NCBI GenBank assembly: GCA_943359525.1
Contig: CALRHV010000008.1
Location: 1 to 41,761 of the forward strand
Length of the DNA: 41,761 nt
Source of the DNA: Candidatus Uhrbacteria bacterium
GTDB taxonomy: Bacteria; Patescibacteriota; Patescibacteriia; UBA9934
Direction of reading: 5' to 3'
Positions 35,631 to 41,761 of this stretch are shown here, one piece after another. The position numbers and the translations under genes were made by a program. Position 1 is the stretch's first letter. Every line of letters begins with the position of its first letter. The notes under the pieces were generated by a model, which saw only the letters and a list, made by a program, of their open reading frames with translations, searched no databases and was not told the origin of the DNA.

Positions 35631-36356
35631 ATGCAATCCACAAAAACCGTCCTCAAAACCCTCACCAAATTCTCCCTCCTCTACCCCGATCTTGGCGCTC
35701 TACACGTCGGCACGCCGTATCACATGATTGTGATGGTCGCGTTATCGGCGCGAACAAGGGACGAGCAGATTTTGAAACTTGCGCCGGGGTTCTTTAAGGC
35801 TTTTCCGACGGTGAACGATCTTGCCGTTGCCGATATCGGGTCGATCACGAAGGCGATCAACACGATCGGGCTGTACAAACAGAAGGCGAAAAACTTGAAA
35901 TCGATGGCACTGATGATCGTGTCCGAATTCGATGGGACTGTTCCGCGAACCCTCGAAGAACTCGTTCGCCTCCCTGGCGTTGGCCGGAAAACCGCGAGCG
36001 TTATTCTCGTTGCGGCATTCGATACGCCGGCGATCGCTGTGGATACGCACGTGTATCGGGTTACGAATCGATTAGGTTGGGTGAAAACCAAGACGGTGGA
36101 AGCCACCGAGCAGGCGCTTCTCAAAATCATTCCGAAGTCGATGCAGCCGATCGTGAATCGCGTCTTTGTTCCCTTCGGCCGTACCATCTGTATCGCAAAA
36201 CCCCGCTGCTGGGCGTGTCCGCTTGTGAATGAATGTACGTTTGCGCAAAAGAATCTTATCCCTCCGTCCAACAAAGAGAAGATTCTGAATACGATACAAT
36301 CCATGCGTAACGGGATTCGAATTCTTAAAGAAGCCTTACATGCTGCACTTCGATGA
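35631..36356 (+). CDS. nth: Endonuclease III
   Basis: LVRLPGVGRKTASVIL (HhH), AVDTHVYRVTNRLGW, 4-Cys cluster CIAKPRCWACPLVNEC. Confidence 0.92.
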   Translation: MQSTKTVLKTLTKFSLLYPDLGALHVGTPYHMIVMVALSARTRDEQILKLAPGFFKAFPTVNDLAVADIGSITKAINTIGLYKQKAKNLKSMALMIVSEFDGTVPRTLEELVRLPGVGRKTASVILVAAFDTPAIAVDTHVYRVTNRLGWVKTKTVEATEQALLKIIPKSMQPIVNRVFVPFGRTICIAKPRCWACPLVNECTFAQKNLIPPSNKEKILNTIQSMRNGIRILKEALHAALR

Positions 36357-36843
36357 ACATCTTACGGAGCAGATTCGCGATGCCGGAAAGCCGTTGCTCC
36401 CTTTTTGGCGTTTTCTTGCGAGCTATGGCATGTGGGGATTTCTCATCCTTATTGGTGCGTTGGGTGCGTTTGGCATTGGAACACCGGTCGCTTGGCTTGC
36501 ATTGTGTGTTCCCGTCGTTATTACGCATCTCCTTACTCTCGCTCTTCAGCTCATTATTCGCCGACCTCGACCGCCCATTAATGTTGCAGCAATCCACATG
36601 TGGCATCGCACGCCGTCATTTCCATCAGCACACTCGGCGGGAAGCATGGCTTTCGCGGTGATGTTGTCGTCGGTGCTTTTTTATCAACCCGGCTTTGGTG
36701 TGTGGTTTGCGTGCGCTATCACGTTCTTTGCATTGTTCATTGGCATTTCCCGCATTATGGTTGGTGTTCACTATCTTGGCGACGTGCTTGCTGGGCTGTT
36801 GTTTGGCATTCTGGTGACGGGGATTTTTCTGACGGTTTTGTAA
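36340..36843 (+). CDS. PAP2-family phosphatase
   Basis: RRPRPP, SFPSAHSAGSMAFAV, GISRIMVGVHYLGDVLAG. Confidence 0.88.
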   Translation: MLHFDEHLTEQIRDAGKPLLPFWRFLASYGMWGFLILIGALGAFGIGTPVAWLALCVPVVITHLLTLALQLIIRRPRPPINVAAIHMWHRTPSFPSAHSAGSMAFAVMLSSVLFYQPGFGVWFACAITFFALFIGISRIMVGVHYLGDVLAGLLFGILVTGIFLTVL

Positions 36844-36931
36844 GAAAAGCATCGCTCGTGTGGATAAGCATGCAGTACGCCGTTCACAATTGCGATATGA
36901 TTCTTCTGAATTTATTCACCTACCTTTTTCT

Positions 36932-39118
36932 ATGATTGACGCTCGAATTTCATCGGCGACGATAACGCGCCTCAAGAGGTTTACTGCTGCAGGTCTTTTG
37001 GCCGCGATGGGATTCTTGGGCACAGGTCATTTTGCTCACGCGGCGGCTCCACAAGGAACGTTGACGGGTACAGTGAAGACATTGACCGCTGGAACAACAA
37101 CCCCAATTAATGCCATCAAAATAACCGATTTCGGAACAGCAGAAATCACAAACACGAATGATATTAAGATCAAGATTCCAAGCACGGTCAATGCAAAATG
37201 GGATACCTCAGACACAACAGCAACATTGACACAGCCTGCGGTAACCGGTGTGGTAAACACAACGGTAACCTATGCAGATTCTGGTAGAACGTTGATTTTG
37301 GACGTTACAACAAGTTTTGCGAACTCCGAATTCGTTGAGGTGAGCGGCTTGAGCTACATTCCATTTGCGGCATCTTCGGCTGTGGCATTGACCTGGGCTA
37401 TTGATGGCGCAACGTATCTTGCGGGAAATGCGAATACGGCATTAACCGTTATTCCAGAGCCACAGCTCACATCTTCCATTACGCTTGGTGGAAACTCGGT
37501 CGTAGGAACCGCAGGAAGCACCACGCTTCTTTTGACGCCACCATTCGCGCTTGCGGCAAACGACACTATTGTGTGGACCATGCCAACGAACATAAACGTT
37601 CCGCAGGGAGCAATCACCGTTGCGTCGCAAACATTGGCTGGCGGCGGAGTATTTACGTGTACTGGTGTGAATGCAACACGAGTCATTACCTGTACCACGG
37701 ATGGCGTTATTACTGCTGATGTTGCGGGAAACATTGTCTTGAGTGGAATTACATCAATTTTCGTGGCGGTAACCGGAAACGTTGCGGATCTTACTATTAA
37801 TAGCGTGACCGCTGGATCTGGTGCGGATATCGCCTTGGATACGACAACGGCGGTAACTGCCACAACAGCCGGCGTGATGACATCGACGAATGTCGTTCCA
37901 GGCGGCACAACTGTTGGAACGACGAATACGGCAACGGTAACGTTTACCACCGTCAATTCCATTGCTGCTGATGGTAATGTGAAAATCACCTTTGGTTCCG
38001 GATTCGTTCTTACGAGCGTTGCATCTACAGACATGGCATGTTCAACGCTGACTGGCGGAACAACAGCAACGACGGTTTCTGGTCAAACAGTTATTCTCAC
38101 CCGAACGACCGGGGACGTGGAAGTTGCTGGAGCGCAGACCTGTACAATTGCTCACGTCATTAACCCTGTTACTGCTGGGACGACCGGGACATACACCATT
38201 TCTACCACAAACAGTGCAGATGCTATCGTGGACTCTGATGCTGCGGTAACTGCAGACACCATGTTTGCTGCAAGTGGTACGTCAAATTCAGAGGCAACAT
38301 CAACTCCGCTTACGTACGACATCGCATTGTCTGCTCCGGATGTTGCATCTGCATACGATGCAGGAGACGCAATCACCATTACTTGGTCCACCAATGGAGG
38401 AACGGGAGCTGTTGCGGCAGTGAACCTGGATTATTCCACGGACGGAGGCGTAACATTTACTTCTATTGTTACAGGAACCACGAATGACGGTTCATACATT
38501 TGGACGGCACCAAGTATCAGCGCGCAAAGCGTTACCATCCGCGCACAGGCAACGGATCTTCTCACCGTTCTTGATACTGACACTTCAGATGCGTTCAGTA
38601 TTGGAACAGAAGCAGAGGCAACAGAAGATACCGAAACTCCAGTGGAAGACGTAGATACCACCGCAGGTTCAACAACCCTTCTTCCAACAGGAACATATTT
38701 CAGGGGGGAGTCTTGGAGCACGGTGTACTACGTGGATGGCACAACACGCCGCCCATTCTTGGACGCGCAAACATTCTTTACCTACGCCGACAATTTCGAT
38801 GCAGTGATCGAAACGTCTGATGATTACTTGGCGAACTTCACCATTGGCACACCAATGCTGCCAAAGGCAGGAACGGTGCTCGTGAAGATTCAATCAGTGA
38901 ACAATGTATATGTGCTCGGTGAAGACGGCGAACTTCGCTGGATTACTTCTGAGGCTCTTGCAGTAAGCATGTACGGTGGCGTGTGGGCAGATTACGTTAT
39001 CGACGTGCCGGTGACTGCATGGGGACACTTCACATTTGGTACAGACATCACATCGATTGCAGATGTTGCTGTTGACCTCACGATTATTCAAACACGCAAT
39101 GCGCTGAATTCGAAATAA
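36932..39118 (+). CDS. Large secreted surface (S-layer-like) protein
   Basis: Signal peptide ...AGLLAAMGFLGTGHFAHAAA; Thr/Val-rich beta repeats; C-terminal YFRGESWSTVYYVDGTTRRPFLDAQTFFTY... cell-surface-type module. Confidence 0.75.
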   Translation: MIDARISSATITRLKRFTAAGLLAAMGFLGTGHFAHAAAPQGTLTGTVKTLTAGTTTPINAIKITDFGTAEITNTNDIKIKIPSTVNAKWDTSDTTATLTQPAVTGVVNTTVTYADSGRTLILDVTTSFANSEFVEVSGLSYIPFAASSAVALTWAIDGATYLAGNANTALTVIPEPQLTSSITLGGNSVVGTAGSTTLLLTPPFALAANDTIVWTMPTNINVPQGAITVASQTLAGGGVFTCTGVNATRVITCTTDGVITADVAGNIVLSGITSIFVAVTGNVADLTINSVTAGSGADIALDTTTAVTATTAGVMTSTNVVPGGTTVGTTNTATVTFTTVNSIAADGNVKITFGSGFVLTSVASTDMACSTLTGGTTATTVSGQTVILTRTTGDVEVAGAQTCTIAHVINPVTAGTTGTYTISTTNSADAIVDSDAAVTADTMFAASGTSNSEATSTPLTYDIALSAPDVASAYDAGDAITITWSTNGGTGAVAAVNLDYSTDGGVTFTSIVTGTTNDGSYIWTAPSISAQSVTIRAQATDLLTVLDTDTSDAFSIGTEAEATEDTETPVEDVDTTAGSTTLLPTGTYFRGESWSTVYYVDGTTRRPFLDAQTFFTYADNFDAVIETSDDYLANFTIGTPMLPKAGTVLVKIQSVNNVYVLGEDGELRWITSEALAVSMYGGVWADYVIDVPVTAWGHFTFGTDITSIADVAVDLTIIQTRNALNSK

Positions 39119-39130
39119 TCACATACAAAA

Positions 39131-39160
39131 AGCTCGGGCCTTAAACGGCTCGGGCTTTTG
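39131..39160 (+). terminator. Hairpin AAAGCTCGGGCC...GGCTCGGGCTTTT
   Basis: GC stem with T tail after surface protein. Confidence 0.6.
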
Positions 39161-39178
39161 TGTTACCCTGAAAGCTCT

Positions 39179-39919
39179 ATGATCCAGGCTATTCTTCTTG
39201 CAGGAGGAAAAGGAACCCGCCTTGCGCCGCTCACAGACAATTTGCCGAAGCCGTTGGTACAGATCCATGGCAAGCCGATGATGCAGTACGTTTTGGAGCA
39301 TCTGCAACGCGCCGGCATCACGAACGTCGCAATCTCCGTGGCACACCTTGGCCACATGATTTCCGACGAGTTCGGTGATGGATCGGCACTAGGCATGAAC
39401 CTCTCGTATCTCGTGGAGCCAGAACCGATGGGAACTGGCGGATGGACGAAGTTGGTGAATTGGGACGATCTCGATGAGAACTTCATCGTCGCAAACGCAG
39501 ACAACTTGTTCTGGATCGACGTGGCATCGTTCCTCGAACGCCATCGATCCCACGGCGACATCGCGACCATTGCCGGCATTGAACTCCCAAGCGCAGACAT
39601 TGCGAAGTATGAGATTCTTCGACCGGACCTCGATCATACGAGTCTCAACGCGTACGTTGATCGATCGCAGGCCGAGATCGAACTCGCAGGAAAAGAAACC
39701 GGCTTTATTAGCTCCGGTTGGTACGTTATGAATAAAGGGGTCAGGTCGTTTATCGTACGGTCAGAGTTGCCGATCTCAAACGAAGTCCATATCTGGCCAG
39801 CAATTTCACAGAGCGGCCGATCCATCGGCTTCTACCACGCCACCGAGCCCTGGTTCGATTCCGGCACGCATGAGAGGCTGGCAAGGGTTGCTGCACATGT
39901 AGCGTCGATCAAACAATAA
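39179..39919 (+). CDS. Sugar-1-phosphate nucleotidyltransferase
   Basis: IQAILLAGGKGTRLAPLTDNLPKPLVQIHGKPMMQYVLE. Confidence 0.9.
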   Translation: MIQAILLAGGKGTRLAPLTDNLPKPLVQIHGKPMMQYVLEHLQRAGITNVAISVAHLGHMISDEFGDGSALGMNLSYLVEPEPMGTGGWTKLVNWDDLDENFIVANADNLFWIDVASFLERHRSHGDIATIAGIELPSADIAKYEILRPDLDHTSLNAYVDRSQAEIELAGKETGFISSGWYVMNKGVRSFIVRSELPISNEVHIWPAISQSGRSIGFYHATEPWFDSGTHERLARVAAHVASIKQ

Positions 39920-39924
39920 ACCCT

Positions 39925-40968
39925 ATGCCAACCTATTCCTGGGAAAAATCGATGAAAAAGAAGGGGTCAGGTCTTTACCTTTCACTTTTTATCGTCGCCT
40001 TCGTTGTTTTTGGCATTGGTCGATTCGCGTATTCCGCGTGGTTTGCAGCTCCGACCAACGGCACTCCTGAGGTAAATATCACTGTAGTTGAGGGTGAGCG
40101 TTTCTTTGCCGTTGCCAACGATCTTGAAGATCGTGGCGTTGTCAGTGCGTTTTGGCTTCGCGCGTATGTGAAATTCTTTGACGACGCCACAGTGTATCCC
40201 GGCGACTACGTTTTTATTCCTGGCTCGAGTTACGCCAGTATCATGGCCGTGCTTCATCAGGTTGAATCGCACGTGGAGCGTATCACCATTCCGGAAGGAT
40301 ATTCTCTTGCCGATATTGGTGTTCGTGTCCATAAATATCTTCCGAGCATTACCATCGAGGAATGGAACAGCGCGGTCGGAGTGGGCGGAACGGCATCAGC
40401 ACACCCATTTGTTGCGGCATCGATGAAGCCGAGTGACGTCGATCTTGAAGGCTATCTCTTTCCCGACACGTACGAATTTTCTCGGGACGCCACAGCGGAT
40501 GACATTGCGAACATCATGATCGATACGATGAAGAGTCGTATCGACGATCTCGGCGCTCCGACTGGTGACGCGGCGGGGTTCTCAACTCACGACATGCTTA
40601 CGCTGGCATCGATCGTGGAAAAAGAAGTGCGTAAGCCGGAAACCATGAACAACGTTGCGGATATTTTCCTAAAGCGCATCGCAATCAATATGGCGCTGCA
40701 GTCAGACGCCACAATCAATTACATCATCGACGGCGACAATCCAAGCCCGCTGTATTCCGATCTTGAGGTTGATTCGCCGTACAACACGTACAAGAACCCC
40801 GGCCTTCCACCAGGCCCAATCTCGGCACCAGGCCTGAACGCACTCACCGCCGTGTTTCACCCAACGCATAATGATTACTATTATTTCCTTACAACGGACG
40901 AGGGCGATATCTACTACGCAAAAACGTATAACCAGCACTTGGTGAATAAGGCGAATCACCTCAAATAA
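39925..40968 (+). CDS. mltG: Endolytic transglycosylase MltG (YceG-like)
   Basis: TM anchor, ITIPEGYSLADIGVRV, LEGYLFPDTYEFSRDA, LASIVEKEVRKPE, LQSDATINYI, SPYNTYKNPGLPPGPISAPGLNAL. Confidence 0.94.
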   Translation: MPTYSWEKSMKKKGSGLYLSLFIVAFVVFGIGRFAYSAWFAAPTNGTPEVNITVVEGERFFAVANDLEDRGVVSAFWLRAYVKFFDDATVYPGDYVFIPGSSYASIMAVLHQVESHVERITIPEGYSLADIGVRVHKYLPSITIEEWNSAVGVGGTASAHPFVAASMKPSDVDLEGYLFPDTYEFSRDATADDIANIMIDTMKSRIDDLGAPTGDAAGFSTHDMLTLASIVEKEVRKPETMNNVADIFLKRIAINMALQSDATINYIIDGDNPSPLYSDLEVDSPYNTYKNPGLPPGPISAPGLNALTAVFHPTHNDYYYFLTTDEGDIYYAKTYNQHLVNKANHLK

Positions 40969-40973
40969 TCTTT

Positions 40974-41761
40974 ATGTTTACGATGCTCTTCACGATTGTT
41001 GGTTTGGCGGCGTTCGAAATTGTTTCCAGCATCGACAACGCGGTGATTAACGCCGAGGTGCTACAGACGATGAGCCCCAAAGCGCGAAAGTGGTTTTTGC
41101 TTTGGGGAATGCTTTTCGCCGTTGTGGCAGTTCGTGGCTTGCTCCCATGGTTGATTGTGTGGGGCGTGATGCCAGACTTGGGCCCTGTTGGCGCGCTCAT
41201 GTCCACCATGAGCAGCGATCCGTTGGTGCATCTTGCGGTGGAGAAAGCTGCTCCGGTGTTGTTTGCAGGCGGTGGCACGTTCTTACTCTTCCTATTCTTC
41301 CACTGGTTGTTCCTTGAAGAAAAACACTTCGGCCTTCCGCATGAACGATTCTTTGCGCGACAAGGTTTGTGGTTCTACGCTGTGGTTTCGATTCTTTTGG
41401 CATTCATTGTATGGACGTCGCTCTCCATTGAGCCATTTATGGCCTTTGGTGCCGTGATTGGTTCAACCGCATTCTTCATTACCCACGGATTCAAAGACAA
41501 CGCCGAGCGTGCAGAAAAAGAACTCCTCTCCGGCAACACCAAGCGCAGCGACGTGAGCAAGATTCTCTATCTTGAAGCCATCGACACCACCTTCTCCATC
41601 GACGGTGTGTTAGGTGCTTTTGCCTTCACCCTTTCCGTTCCTCTTATTTTGATTGGCAACGGCATCGGTGCGCTTGTGGTGCGCCAACTCACCGTAAGCA
41701 ACATCGAAACGATTAAAAAGTACATCTACCTCAAAAACGGCGCGATGTACTCACTTCTCAT
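40974..41761 (+). CDS. DUF475/TerC-like integral membrane protein (truncated by window edge)
   Basis: Open frame from ATG40974 to the end: MFTMLFTIVGLAAFEIVSSIDNAVINAEVLQTM..., EAIDTTFSIDGVLGAFAFT. Confidence 0.8.
   Translation, partial: MFTMLFTIVGLAAFEIVSSIDNAVINAEVLQTMSPKARKWFLLWGMLFAVVAVRGLLPWLIVWGVMPDLGPVGALMSTMSSDPLVHLAVEKAAPVLFAGGGTFLLFLFFHWLFLEEKHFGLPHERFFARQGLWFYAVVSILLAFIVWTSLSIEPFMAFGAVIGSTAFFITHGFKDNAERAEKELLSGNTKRSDVSKILYLEAIDTTFSIDGVLGAFAFTLSVPLILIGNGIGALVVRQLTVSNIETIKKYIYLKNGAMYSLL

Noticed and set aside
1-41761. CRISPR array or rRNA operon
   Set aside because: No regularly spaced direct repeats and no rRNA-like sequence seen in the window.
1-41761. Alternative genetic code (UGA as Gly, as in some CPR lineages)
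   Set aside because: Several conserved genes end naturally at TGA (murE, rsmH, gpmI, both GIY-YIG genes) and core motifs lack in-frame TGA.

Overview
This 41.8-kb window looks like one contig segment from a bacterial genome with small, tightly packed genes. The gene style (short UvrC, many small secreted and membrane proteins, multi-copy GIY-YIG ORFs, an S-layer-like protein) resembles Patescibacteria/CPR. That placement is inference from style, not a phylogenetic result. TGA is used as a stop.

Recognisable content: a tyrosine integrase beside tRNA-Lys; a P2A-type cation ATPase; murD and a murE-like ligase; ftsE/ftsX; a nucleotidyltransferase; SPFH protein; gpsA; an HtrA-like protease; a Gmad2+GerMN protein; HU; an LCP protein; recR, ybaB and dnaB; an amino-acid permease; uvrC; an isopenicillin-N-synthase-like 2OG-Fe(II) oxygenase; mraZ-rsmH-ftsL; gpmI; nth; a PAP2 phosphatase; a large surface protein; a sugar-nucleotidyltransferase; mltG; and a DUF475/TerC-like gene cut by the right edge. 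There are four tRNAs (Lys-TTT, Gly-CCC, Thr-CGT, Gln-TTG). No CRISPR array or rRNA was seen.

The most interesting layer is several families of dispersed palindromic elements: (i) two ~387-bp cassettes, each one small GIY-YIG nuclease ORF bounded by perfect 27-32 bp inverted REP-like ends, plus an ORF-less pair and a solo end; (ii) tRNA-adjacent nested palindromes whose stems covary between copies; (iii) a ~130-145 bp element with TCAACGGGT/ACCCGTTGA ends; (iv) a repeat with a constant flank and exchanged central hairpin, one copy inside a 476-bp unit with 24-bp inverted ends; (v) a palindrome read in frame through uvrC.

A ~330-nt region (about 22988-23320) looks like an unassigned structured RNA with its own terminator. 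A four-box, 10-bp-period MraZ operator precedes mraZ.
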